A DNA stretch of 11,813 nucleotides, taken from the NCBI GenBank assembly GCA_003486645.1, contig DNGI01000488.1, forward strand, positions 1 through 11,813, given 5' to 3'. Of the stretch, positions 1 to 6,829 are shown piece after piece. The DNA is from Cyanobacteria bacterium UBA11370 (GTDB lineage Bacteria; Cyanobacteriota; Cyanobacteriia; Cyanobacteriales; Coleofasciculaceae). The position numbers and the translations under genes were made by a program. Under the pieces are notes generated by a model. That model was not told the DNA's origin. It made no database searches and saw only the letters and a program-made list of their open reading frames with translations. Each line of letters begins with the position of its first letter. Within the stretch, counting starts at the first letter, position 1.

Positions 1-3
1 TTT

Positions 4-45
4 GTTGTCCGTTGTTTGTTGTCCGTTGTTTGTTGTTTGTTTTTG
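4..45. repeat. GTTGTYY heptamer tandem repeat
   Basis: Five phased 7-bp units are seen: GTTGTCC, GTTGTTT, GTTGTCC, GTTGTTT, GTTGTTT, followed by a degenerate T-rich unit. This is the short tandemly repeated (STRR) type common between cyanobacterial genes. The array may start before the window. It lies beyond the 3' end of the minus-strand MFS gene and is roughly complementary in style to the array at 74-157, so the two could pair in a transcript. Confidence 0.8.
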
Positions 46-73
46 TTGCTCATTAGTTAGTCATAAAAAACAA

Positions 74-157
74 CTAATAACCAGCAACCAATAACCAATA
101 ACCAACAACCAATAACTAACAACCAATAACTAACAACCAATAACCAACAACCAACAA
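74..157. repeat. CYARYAA heptamer tandem repeat (12 units)
   Basis: Twelve consecutive 7-bp units in perfect phase: CTAATAA, CCAGCAA, then ten units that are CCAATAA, CCAACAA or CTAACAA. The array stops exactly at the stop codon of the MFS gene (158-160, minus strand). The repeats are therefore the immediate 3' untranslated sequence of that gene. An imperfect hairpin can form at 45-88 between the two arrays, with GTTGCT (45-50) pairing AGCAAC (83-88) and ATTAGTT (52-58) pairing AACTAAT (72-78). Confidence 0.85.
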
Positions 158-1564
158 CTACCCACCTAAAAACGTTTTGAGATCGAAACTTCGGGGTTCG
201 CGGACGAATATTAAAGGTAATAAAGCGAGTAATCGCAGTACAGTAGAGAGGATAAATAATCCTGGTAATCCGCCAAAATTTGGTAACTCGGCGACAACAC
301 CACCGACTGTTGTTCCTAACGCCCCACCTAATCCCCCTAAAGCTGCTGCGATCGCAAAATAACTGGAGGGTTGGTGTAAGGGTGCGATCGCCATTTGTAG
401 GTTATTACTACACAAATCAATCGCTGACCAGGCTCCACCTGATAACATATATAATAGGGGAAACCACAGCCATAAAGAAAAGGAATTGGTGCTAGCGGTT
501 AACTTTAATAAAGGCACAATTGCTAAGACCATTCCCACCAAAAGTAAAATGGGACGATTGCCGATTCTGTCAGCTAACTTGCCCCAAAATACTAACATTA
601 AAACATTTGCTCCAGCGGTTAAACTCGTGTAGGAAGTCACCCAGCTTACATCTAAGTTTAAGTCTCTGAGTAGATAGATACTGAAAAAAGGAGCACTTAG
701 ATTAACGGCAAACATCCATAAGCCATAATGGAGTAAAAAGGTGAGGAAATTTCTATCTTTGAGAACGCTAAAAAATCCTAAAGGTTGCTCTGAATTTTGA
801 GACGGAGTAATTTTTTGAGTTGATACTTGGGGGTTAACATCAACCATAAAGAACTGACAGCCTAAACTGATTATCCCTGCCAAAACTGCCATAATTAAAA
901 TTACACTATACCCCTGAATTGCTCCATCTCCCCAGTTTGATACCACCAATCCCAACAGTGGTACGGATAGGAAATTAGTAAGATTTGCAGCACTATTTCG
1001 GAATCCAAAGTATCGCCCCCGCAATTGTTGGGGAACGAGTACCGCCATCCAACTAACCCAAGACGCACTACCTAAAGAACCAAAAATGTGAGTAACGAGG
1101 GCAATAATCAGCGTCCATTTTATTAGTTGATGGGCGGGTGCAAGGTTAGCACTAAAGAGTATAATTCCTAGGACTAAAACTAACCACAATAGCCGCGACG
1201 GACAGAATAATCGTAAGCTATACCAGCGACGACTCGTTGTTCGATCTGCAAAATAAGCACCTATAGGTTGGAGGAAATTTGTAAGCATGGGTATTGCTGA
1301 AAGTAACCCAATTTCAACACTAGTTGCCCCTAGTTGTAGCAAGAAATTACTCAATAAAACCTCAGCCGTTACACAAGAAAAGAAGGCAGAAAAAACACCA
1401 TCCAAGGTTGAGGCTTTTAGGCTAGAACGAATGGCGTGTTTGTTAAGTTTGCTAGCAGGTGCGATAGGTGCGATCGCCGCTGCTTCTTGTATCGGTTCGA
1501 GAAACTCGGAAACCGTTAGTACCGGGGATTTTACTGGGGTAAACTCTCCAACAGATTTGATCAT
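158..1564 (-). CDS. MFS family membrane transporter
   Basis: A 468-residue polytopic membrane protein of the major facilitator superfamily, a proton- or ion-coupled secondary transporter or exporter. About 45 hydrophilic residues precede roughly twelve hydrophobic segments. The loop between helices 2 and 3 carries a motif A-like GAYFADRTTSRR (102-113), and the equivalent loop in the second half carries GKLADRIGNRP (328-338); this duplication is the hallmark of the superfamily. A conserved LRGRYFGFRN stretch (181-190) follows helix 4. The central loop (about 241-265) is polar. The ATG at 1562-1564 has no clear Shine-Dalgarno sequence, so a downstream start cannot be excluded. The substrate is not predictable from sequence. 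The gene diverges from the ABC importer across 527 bp; sharing a substrate with it is only a guess. Confidence 0.88.
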   Translation of the reverse strand: MIKSVGEFTPVKSPVLTVSEFLEPIQEAAAIAPIAPASKLNKHAIRSSLKASTLDGVFSAFFSCVTAEVLLSNFLLQLGATSVEIGLLSAIPMLTNFLQPIGAYFADRTTSRRWYSLRLFCPSRLLWLVLVLGIILFSANLAPAHQLIKWTLIIALVTHIFGSLGSASWVSWMAVLVPQQLRGRYFGFRNSAANLTNFLSVPLLGLVVSNWGDGAIQGYSVILIMAVLAGIISLGCQFFMVDVNPQVSTQKITPSQNSEQPLGFFSVLKDRNFLTFLLHYGLWMFAVNLSAPFFSIYLLRDLNLDVSWVTSYTSLTAGANVLMLVFWGKLADRIGNRPILLLVGMVLAIVPLLKLTASTNSFSLWLWFPLLYMLSGGAWSAIDLCSNNLQMAIAPLHQPSSYFAIAAALGGLGGALGTTVGGVVAELPNFGGLPGLFILSTVLRLLALLPLIFVREPRSFDLKTFLGG

Positions 1565-1873
1565 AAAGATTCGGGCGATGTTGCAGGGTGCAGTTAACCA
1601 GGGCTATGGGAGTAATCCTGATGCCATTTCTTGATTAGGTTTTCCTCAAGCCACTGGCAGTTAAGGATAGAAATAGCTCAAGATTAGTTTATATTTTGAA
1701 ATAAAACTACACCCCTTGAAATCTATCCTGATTAGAATTGACAATCAGAGCGAAGGCGTGATCAAAATATTCCCTATGAATACCAGGGTTATAGGGCATG
1801 AGAGGTGTAGTGCAGAACGATGAAAATCTTTCCCCTCTAGCCCTTTGCCGATATCCGCTGTTTTTTTTATAAC

Positions 1874-1902
1874 GGATTATTAAGGTAAAACGATAGTATA
1901 AT
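1874..1902 (+). promoter_or_regulatory. Possible promoter of the ABC importer operon
   Basis: A perfect TATAAT -10 hexamer is seen at 1897-1902. The -35 region near 1874-1879 matches poorly, so an activator may be needed if this is real. Use of this site would give a leader of about 180 nt before the ATG at 2092. The region is AT-rich, so a chance match is quite possible. Confidence 0.3.
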
Positions 1903-1987
1903 CAAAAATAGTGATAAGAAGAGAATAGCGGTTGCTAAACATCTGCACCTTAAGAAATAAGATGCAACTAGCGATCAGAAATTATTT

Positions 1988-2075
1988 AAAGCTCCCAGCT
2001 TTTATAAGTCTTTAATAATAAGTTTTTGATAGATAGCGTTTTATTTTACTGGAAATAGGTGTTCCAGGGAGCTTT
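1988..2075 (+). promoter_or_regulatory. 9-bp inverted repeat in leader of the SBP gene
   Basis: AAAGCTCCC (1988-1996) and GGGAGCTTT (2067-2075) are perfect inverted copies, 70 nt apart. The second arm ends 16 nt before the ATG at 2092. In RNA this would close a long AT-rich loop just ahead of the start codon; in DNA it could be a paired operator. A weak AGG (2087-2089) is the only ribosome-binding sequence near the start. Confidence 0.4.
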
Positions 2076-2091
2076 TGTTTGGATTTAGGTC

Positions 2092-3348
2092 ATGACTAAA
2101 ATTCTCCTCAGATGGCTGATTGTATTATTAGTCATTCTCTCTCTAACAAGCTGTAAAAACACTAGCACAAATGGCATTACCACAGTTACTCTTAGCGGTT
2201 GGCAAAGTAGTCCCACCGAAAAACAACGAATAGAACAGGTATTGAAGGATTTTAAAACTACACATCCCCATATAAACGTTAAATTTGAAGTGATCACCGA
2301 TCAATATATGGACGTGATCAGAACTCGATTGATTGGGGATGCTGCGCCTGATGTATTTTATTTAGACGCATCCGAAGCACCGTTACTGATGAGTAATGGT
2401 GTTTTGGAACCTTTGGATAATTATATCACTCCTGATTTAGATTTAGCTGACTTTAAACCCGGTTTTCTTGAGGCATTTAAGTATAATGGCAAAACCTATG
2501 GATTGCCTAAAGATTTTTCAACTCTGGGTCTTTTTTACAATAAAAAATTGTTTGAGAAAGCGGGTTTAAGTACTCCCCCCCAAACATGGGACGAATTAGA
2601 AGACTATTCTCAAAAACTAACCCTTGATCGAAATCAAGATGGCAGGCGAGAACAATATGGATTGGGGATAGTACCCGAATTGCCTCGACAATATTTTATG
2701 ATTAAAGCGTTTGATGGTGATTTAGCGAATGAAAAAGGTTACGCTACGTTTGCTAGTCCCAATAGTCTTAAAGGACTTCAAGACGTTATTAATCAGTATC
2801 GAAAAGATCGGTCTTCTGTTGTCCCTTCAGACGTGGGTGCAAGTTCAGCGAGTGAAATGTTAGGTCAGGGCAGAGTCGGGATGGTTATTGAAGGAAACTG
2901 GGCAATTCCTTACTTACAAGAAACATTCCCAAGTATTGAATTTGCTACAACTGAAATCCCCTCTATTAATGGCAAACCAGGAACGATGGCTTATACCGTT
3001 GCTTACGTTATGAATAAACAAGCTAAACATAAAAATGAGGCTTGGGAACTTATTTCTTATTTAACGGGTAAAGAAGGAATGAAAGCATGGTCAAAAGGGG
3101 GAGTAGTACTACCAACACGAAACTCGGTTTTAGCTGAACTTGGCTATGATAATAGTCCATTATATGTTCCGTTTATCAGGGGAGCTGAATATGCTACACT
3201 TTGGCAAGTCCAAGAAACCTTACCGATAATTGTTACCCATTTCAATAATCAATTTTTAAGTGCTTTAATTGGTGAGCAAATTTTACAAGTAGCAATGAAT
3301 AAAGCTCAAAGATTAGCTAATGAAGAAATTCAAGAAGCTAACTATTAG
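2092..3348 (+). CDS. ABC sugar-type solute-binding lipoprotein (family 1)
   Basis: A 418-residue extracytoplasmic solute-binding protein of the family 1 (MalE/UgpB-like) type, which captures a solute, most often a sugar or oligosaccharide, and hands it to the membrane permeases. The N-terminus is a lipoprotein signal: K3 and R7, a hydrophobic stretch to L18, then the lipobox L18-T19-S20-C21, so Cys21 is the predicted lipidated residue. Family features include the AAPDVFYLDAS segment near residue 84, the DRNQDGRREQYG segment near 180, the GRVGMVIEGNW segment near 260, and a C-terminal helical region. The length is normal. The ATG has only weak AGG support. It is the first gene of the importer operon; 110 bp of heptamer repeats separate it from the first permease. 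The substrate is unknown: the sequence gives the family, not the ligand. Confidence 0.93.
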   Translation: MTKILLRWLIVLLVILSLTSCKNTSTNGITTVTLSGWQSSPTEKQRIEQVLKDFKTTHPHINVKFEVITDQYMDVIRTRLIGDAAPDVFYLDASEAPLLMSNGVLEPLDNYITPDLDLADFKPGFLEAFKYNGKTYGLPKDFSTLGLFYNKKLFEKAGLSTPPQTWDELEDYSQKLTLDRNQDGRREQYGLGIVPELPRQYFMIKAFDGDLANEKGYATFASPNSLKGLQDVINQYRKDRSSVVPSDVGASSASEMLGQGRVGMVIEGNWAIPYLQETFPSIEFATTEIPSINGKPGTMAYTVAYVMNKQAKHKNEAWELISYLTGKEGMKAWSKGGVVLPTRNSVLAELGYDNSPLYVPFIRGAEYATLWQVQETLPIIVTHFNNQFLSALIGEQILQVAMNKAQRLANEEIQEANY

Positions 3349-3350
3349 TT

Positions 3351-3385
3351 GATTTTGGATTTTAGATTTTGGATTTTGGATTATG
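3351..3385. repeat. GATTTTG heptamer repeat after the SBP gene
   Basis: Five phased 7-bp units (GATTTTG, GATTTTA, GATTTTG, GATTTTG, GATTATG) begin 2 bp after the SBP stop codon. In mRNA this array can pair with the CAAAACT array at 3418-3438. Each heptad gives five Watson-Crick pairs, one G-U pair and one mismatch, so an imperfect hairpin can form between the SBP and permease coding regions. Confidence 0.85.
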
Positions 3386-3411
3386 AAGTTAAAGTGGTGT
3401 AGTAATTTTTT

Positions 3412-3438
3412 TTAATTCAAAACTCAAAACTCAAAACT
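3412..3438. repeat. CAAAACT heptamer repeat upstream of permease genes
   Basis: Three perfect CAAAACT units (3418-3438) are preceded by TTAATT. The 19-bp string starting at 3412 (TTAATTCAAAACTCAAAAC) recurs as an exact inverted copy at 5241-5259, after the second permease gene. It sits 20 bp before the ATG of the first permease. Confidence 0.85.
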
Positions 3439-3458
3439 CTCCCACTCCCCATTTCAAA

Positions 3459-4355
3459 ATGAACAAACTTCTACGACAGCCAAAAATTAGAGAAGCGATC
3501 GCAGGTTATTCCTTTATGGCTCCCACTATCCTAATTTTAGGTATATTTTTAATTACTCCCATCCTTTATGCCATCTTTCTATCCTTTCATAAAGTACGGA
3601 TTTTGGGAGGGTTAAGTTATCGATTTGTGGAATTGAAGAATTTTCTACGAATCCTAAACGATGAACGAGTCTGGATTGCCTTAAAAAATACCGCAGAATA
3701 TGTAATTATTGTAGTTCCAACTCAAACTATCCTGGCTTTAGGATTAGCCTTAATACTCAATACTCAACTTAAAGGTAAAAAATGGTTTCGAGTGATTTTC
3801 TTTCTGCCAACTGTTACCTCTTCCGCCGTCTTAACCTTAATTTTTATCTGGATTTATAACTCCAATGGATTACTAAATAATACTCTGGTGTTTTTAAATT
3901 TACCAACGTATAACTGGTTAGGAGATCCAAATGTCGCTCTCAAATCGATTATGATTATGAATATTTGGTCTACCGCACCCTTTTTTATGGTCATTTACTT
4001 AGCCGCTTTACAAGATATTCCCACTTCAATCTATGAAGCTGCTAAAATCGATGGCGCGAATGAATTGGATCGATTCTTAACAATTACACTCCCACTCCTT
4101 AAACCTGTCACATTTTTTGTTATAGTAATGGGTATCATCGGTACATTTCAGCTCTTCGACCAATCTTATATCTTCTCCGGTGGATCGGGTGGGCCAAATA
4201 ACTCAACCCTAACCGTTGTATTGCTCATTTATCAGTATGCGTTTAAGAGTTTAGAGATGGGTTATGCCGCCGCTTTAGCATTAATGCTGGCGGGTGTAAT
4301 CCTGATTGCAACACTAATTCAACGCCGCTTATTTAAAGATGAAAAAGCCGAATAA
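3459..4355 (+). CDS. ABC sugar transporter permease, MalF/UgpA-like
   Basis: A 298-residue inner-membrane permease of the MalF/LacF/UgpA type, forming one half of the importer channel. About six hydrophobic helices are visible: around 20-42, 78-100, 111-133, 164-184, 217-237 and 268-288. The ATPase-docking EAA loop is intact: E193-A-A, then Gly199, then the ITLPLLKP stretch ending at 216, matching the EAA---G---------I-LP consensus. The ATG at 3459 has no Shine-Dalgarno sequence; the upstream bases are C-rich, which is tolerated in cyanobacteria. It lies 110 bp after the SBP gene and 11 bp before the second permease, so the two permeases are almost certainly co-translated. No frameshift or missing segment is seen. 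Confidence 0.93.
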   Translation: MNKLLRQPKIREAIAGYSFMAPTILILGIFLITPILYAIFLSFHKVRILGGLSYRFVELKNFLRILNDERVWIALKNTAEYVIIVVPTQTILALGLALILNTQLKGKKWFRVIFFLPTVTSSAVLTLIFIWIYNSNGLLNNTLVFLNLPTYNWLGDPNVALKSIMIMNIWSTAPFFMVIYLAALQDIPTSIYEAAKIDGANELDRFLTITLPLLKPVTFFVIVMGIIGTFQLFDQSYIFSGGSGGPNNSTLTVVLLIYQYAFKSLEMGYAAALALMLAGVILIATLIQRRLFKDEKAE

Positions 4356-4366
4356 GAGGAGTATAA

Positions 4367-5194
4367 ATGAATTCTTTACGGTGGCTTAAAGTTATTCTAT
4401 ATAGCCTTCTTATCGTGTATGCTATTATCACCTTTTTACCGTTTGCTTGGGCATTATCTGCATCATTTAAACCCCTGAATGAAATTATAGCGGGTGGGTT
4501 AAACTTTATTCCCCATCATTTCACTTGGGCGAACTATCGTAATATTTTTATTGAGTCTCCGTTGTTTGGACGCTGGTTTCTCAATAGTGTGTTTGTTGCG
4601 GTTTGCGCTACTGCACTCAATCTGATCTTTAACTCGATGGCTGGGTATGCTTTAGCTAGAATTCAGTTTCCAGGTAATCCCTTATTATTTGGTATAATTT
4701 TGGCAGTTTTGATGATTCCCGGACAAGTAACCCTGATTCCCGGTTATCTAATTTTAAAGTCTTTAGGCTGGTTAAATACCTACCAAGGACTGATTGTGCC
4801 CAATGCCGTTAATGCTACCTTTATTTTTATGATGCGGCAGTTTTTTATGAATTTTCCTAAAGAACTTGAAGAAGCGGCTGCACTGGATGGATTAAGCCGT
4901 TGGGAAACCTTTTTACAGGTTGTATTACCATTGGCAAAACCCGCTTTAGCCGCACAGACGATTTTTATCTTTATGGGTTCTTGGAATAACTTCTTAATGC
5001 CGTTGATGATTTTATCTGACCCTGAAATGTTTACCCTTCCTTTAGGATTAAATGCTTTTAAGGGTCAGTATATTAGTTATTGGAACTACATTATGGCAGC
5101 CTCAATGGTGTTTACCCTGCCAGCGTTGGGAATTTATGCCTTTTTTAATCGTTACTTTATCTCTGGGGTAACATTTACAGGCACCAAAGGATAA
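4367..5194 (+). CDS. ABC sugar transporter permease, MalG/UgpE-like
   Basis: A 275-residue inner-membrane permease of the MalG/LacG/UgpE type, partner of the upstream MalF-like protein in a heterodimeric channel. Six hydrophobic helices are evident (about 9-31, 70-95, 106-129, 140-160, 192-212, 241-262). The EAA loop is complete: E169-A170-A171, G175, and VVLPLAKP (185-192). The start is well supported by AGAGGAG at 4355-4361, five bases before the ATG, which overlaps the last base of the upstream stop codon. No ATP-binding subunit follows; the next gene is an unrelated pentapeptide protein 427 bp away. The importer must therefore use a shared ATPase of the MsmX/UgpC/GgtA kind encoded elsewhere (inference from known carbohydrate importers). 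Confidence 0.93.
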   Translation: MNSLRWLKVILYSLLIVYAIITFLPFAWALSASFKPLNEIIAGGLNFIPHHFTWANYRNIFIESPLFGRWFLNSVFVAVCATALNLIFNSMAGYALARIQFPGNPLLFGIILAVLMIPGQVTLIPGYLILKSLGWLNTYQGLIVPNAVNATFIFMMRQFFMNFPKELEEAAALDGLSRWETFLQVVLPLAKPALAAQTIFIFMGSWNNFLMPLMILSDPEMFTLPLGLNAFKGQYISYWNYIMAASMVFTLPALGIYAFFNRYFISGVTFTGTKG

Positions 5195-5197
5195 GCT

Positions 5198-5259
5198 ATT
5201 CAAAGTTTTGAGTTTTGTTACCGCAGCGGGACGATAGTCCGTTTTGAGTTTTGAATTAA
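5198..5259. repeat. Heptamer repeats split by a GC-rich palindromic insert
   Basis: AGTTTTG units occur twice at 5204-5217 and again from 5241 (GTTTTGAGTTTTG). They are separated by about 23 bp of GC-rich sequence containing CCGCAGCGG (palindrome, 5221-5229) and GGAC-GATA-GTCC (5229-5240). ATTCAAA (5198-5204) and TTTGAAT (5250-5256) can close the whole block as a stem. It begins 4 bp after the last permease stop codon, so it may shape the mRNA 3' end. No T-run makes it a standard intrinsic terminator. Confidence 0.6.
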
Positions 5260-5332
5260 GACGCGCAAGCCTATAAGCGCTTGTAAGCTCAATTAACGCC
5301 TAAACCCTTGAACGGCTGAACTCCTGTAACTT

Positions 5333-5370
5333 CTGAAGTCTTACACAATACTTCAGGCAGTGTAATAGAC
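5333..5370 (+). promoter_or_regulatory. Two mutually exclusive overlapping hairpins
   Basis: CTGAAGT (5333-5339) pairs perfectly with ACTTCAG (5350-5356) around a 10-nt loop. The same bases are also part of a second stem, GTCTTACAC (5338-5346) with GTGTAATAGAC (5360-5370, with a two-base bulge). The two stems cannot form together. The layout resembles a switch or attenuator, but no ligand-binding fold is recognised and no T-run follows. Confidence 0.35.
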
Positions 5371-5385
5371 TTAAGGTGAGTTACA

Positions 5386-5401
5386 AAAATTTATAAATTT
5401 T
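5386..5401. repeat. 16-bp perfect AT palindrome
   Basis: AAAATTTATAAATTTT is its own reverse complement over 16 bp and contains only A and T. It could be a bent or easily melted site or a protein-binding site; AT richness makes chance formation less surprising. Confidence 0.5.
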
Positions 5402-5570
5402 AATTTAATCTTCATAGCAAAACTGGGTAAACTCAATAAAAGCCCAAGGTAATACCCCGTATAATTCGTACTACAAAGTCCAGCCAAAATGTAAATTTTT
5501 AACAAAAAAGCTTTACTTTTAAAATAGCGAGACACAATGGTAAAAGAAGAGATAATCCAAGTTAGTAATT

Positions 5571-5587
5571 AAGTCTTGTGAAGACTT
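5571..5587 (+). promoter_or_regulatory. Palindrome AAGTCTT-GTG-AAGACTT upstream of pentapeptide gene
   Basis: A perfect 7-bp inverted repeat with a 3-bp spacer ends 34 bp before the ATG at 5622. It could be an operator or a hairpin in the 5' leader. The similar AAGTCTT...ACTTCAG sequence near 5336-5356 suggests a second related copy about 230 bp upstream. Confidence 0.45.
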
Positions 5588-5621
5588 CAGAAGAACAAAT
5601 ACTCATTGGAAGAGTTACGGT

Positions 5622-6479
5622 ATGAAAGTTAGACATCTTCTCAGGCTTTATGAACAGGGAAATAGAGACTTTTCTGGAGTTGACCTGTGTGGAGCAGACT
5701 TGAGGGGAGTCACTCTAATCGGAGTCAACCTTACAGGCGCTAACCTAAGAGGTGCGGATTTGGCTAGAGCCTTTTTAATCAAGTCTGACTTGAGCGGCGC
5801 TCAGATGAACTGGGCAAATTTAAGTTATGTCAAAATGAGTGATGCCAAACTGGTAGAAGCTGAACTGACTAAAGCCAATCTCAGTGGAGCCTTTATGGTG
5901 AAATCCAAATTACCAGGCGCAAAACTCAGTGGTGCAGATCTTAGCGGTGCTAACCTTAGACGTGCAAATTTGTGGGGAGCCAATCTCTGCGGAGCGCAGT
6001 TAGAACGGATCAATCTGCGAGATGCTAATCTCAGTGGTGCTAACTTAAAATGGGCTAATTTATCGGAAGCCAGACTGATTGGTGCGAGGCTATATGGCTC
6101 ATCTTTAAATTTTGCTAACTTAAGCAGAGCATGGTTAAAAGGATTAGATTTGAGTGGCGCAGATTTAGAGGGAGTTAACTTTAAGGAAGCGAGATTAAGT
6201 GGAGCCAATTTAGAAGGCGCTAACTTAATCACCGCTAATTTCAGTGAAGCTCAACTGGATCGAGTCAATCTCAACAGCGCTGACTTAACCGGAGCTAACC
6301 TAACAAAAGCCTCGCTAGAGGAAGCAAACTTAACCTGGGCTGTTTTGAAAAAAACAGATTTGACGGGCGCAAACTTAAGAGGCACAATGCTTTATGGAGT
6401 TGACTTTAAAGAGGAGCGACTGACTAGTACTATTCGATTAGAACCCGCTGATTGCTCCTTTTTCTCAACGGCTGTTTGA
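5622..6479 (+). CDS. Pentapeptide-repeat protein, about 50 continuous quintets
   Basis: A 285-residue protein made almost wholly of pentapeptide repeats of the A(D/N)LXX type. From R15 to about residue 269 the chain is read in an unbroken register of some 50 quintets with Leu, Phe or Met at the centre and mostly Ala at the -2 position. The family folds as a right-handed quadrilateral beta-helix, four quintets per turn, so about 12 turns without a kink are predicted. A short N-terminal helix-like cap (MKVRHLLRLYEQGN) and a 16-residue non-repeat tail (with Cys278) frame it. There is no signal peptide or membrane segment, so it is probably cytoplasmic. GGAAGAG at 5608-5614, seven bases before the ATG, supports the start. 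The role is unknown; some family members mimic DNA or bind gyrase (the Qnr/MfpA type), but nothing here shows that. Confidence 0.93.
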   Translation: MKVRHLLRLYEQGNRDFSGVDLCGADLRGVTLIGVNLTGANLRGADLARAFLIKSDLSGAQMNWANLSYVKMSDAKLVEAELTKANLSGAFMVKSKLPGAKLSGADLSGANLRRANLWGANLCGAQLERINLRDANLSGANLKWANLSEARLIGARLYGSSLNFANLSRAWLKGLDLSGADLEGVNFKEARLSGANLEGANLITANFSEAQLDRVNLNSADLTGANLTKASLEEANLTWAVLKKTDLTGANLRGTMLYGVDFKEERLTSTIRLEPADCSFFSTAV

Positions 6480-6641
6480 ACCCTTATTCCCAATTTCCTT
6501 AGTTTTCGGTTGATCAGACAACAACAACAGAGGTTATTTCTGCTTCTAGCTCTCGTTATCTTCCATTTCTAATCCGTCTAGTTCAATTCAACTTTGTCTT
6601 TCCTACAACCTTACCCTTTCAGTCCCATCAAATATAAAATA

Positions 6642-6736
6642 TAAGAATTCAGGAGTTGCTGAAGTTCAGGAGTTGATTAGGGAAAGACAGTTCACAACGA
6701 GCAACCCAAAATTCCTGCGTAAGTCCTGAATTCTTA
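6642..6736. repeat. 13-bp perfect inverted repeat with internal direct repeats
   Basis: TAAGAATTCAGGA (6642-6654) and TCCTGAATTCTTA (6724-6736) are exact inverted copies spaced by 69 bp. Inside the left side, TTCAGGAGTTG occurs twice (6648-6658 and 6665-6675). TGCGTAAGTCCT adjoins the right arm. The unit is about 95 bp and could be a miniature element or a remnant with terminal repeats. No target-site duplication is visible at its edges (flanks A and C). Confidence 0.6.
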
Positions 6737-6829
6737 CCATCAAACAGCGCCAAGAGAGTTTGAGTTGAAGCAAAAACAGTATCTAATTTTGGCTGATTAG
6801 CTCCACCCCTAACATTGAGAATCAGGCTC

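Larger units (their letters stand above)
1565..2091. other. Divergent intergenic spacer with inverted repeats
   Basis: No gene is supported in these 527 bp between the MFS gene and the importer operon; the few ORFs are very short. It holds an 8-bp inverted repeat, AGGATAGA (1664-1671) with TCTATCCT (1722-1729). It also holds an imperfect hairpin at 1794-1843 with GGGC/GCCC at its base and 9 of 12 positions paired. A TTGACA hexamer occurs at 1738-1743 without a good -10 partner. A run of eight or nine T lies near 1861. Both genes' promoters must lie here or very close. Confidence 0.6.
5195..5621. other. Non-coding spacer rich in inverted repeats
   Basis: No gene is supported in these 427 bp. 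In order it holds the split heptamer block (to 5259), a short hairpin CAAGC/GCTTG (5266-5283), two overlapping hairpins (5333-5370), a 16-bp perfect AT palindrome (5386-5401), an isolated TATAAT (5460-5465), and a 17-bp palindrome (5571-5587) just before the pentapeptide gene. The promoter of the pentapeptide gene should lie in the second half; TATAAT at 5460 and TAAAAT at 5520-5525 are weak candidates without good -35 boxes. Confidence 0.6.

Noticed and set aside
1287..1634. 115-codon plus-strand ORF opposite the start of the MFS gene
   Set aside because: It is antisense to the N-terminal coding region of a clear transporter, and its composition follows from that gene's codons.
1738..1743. 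TTGACA as the -35 box of the importer promoter
   Set aside because: No acceptable -10 hexamer lies 16-18 bp downstream; the best (CAAAAT) is at 19 bp with 4 of 6 matches.
5825..6232. 135-codon minus-strand ORF inside the pentapeptide gene
   Set aside because: It is the antisense reading of a highly regular repeat; its Leu-Ala-Pro-rich product mirrors the 15-bp period of the pentapeptide codons.
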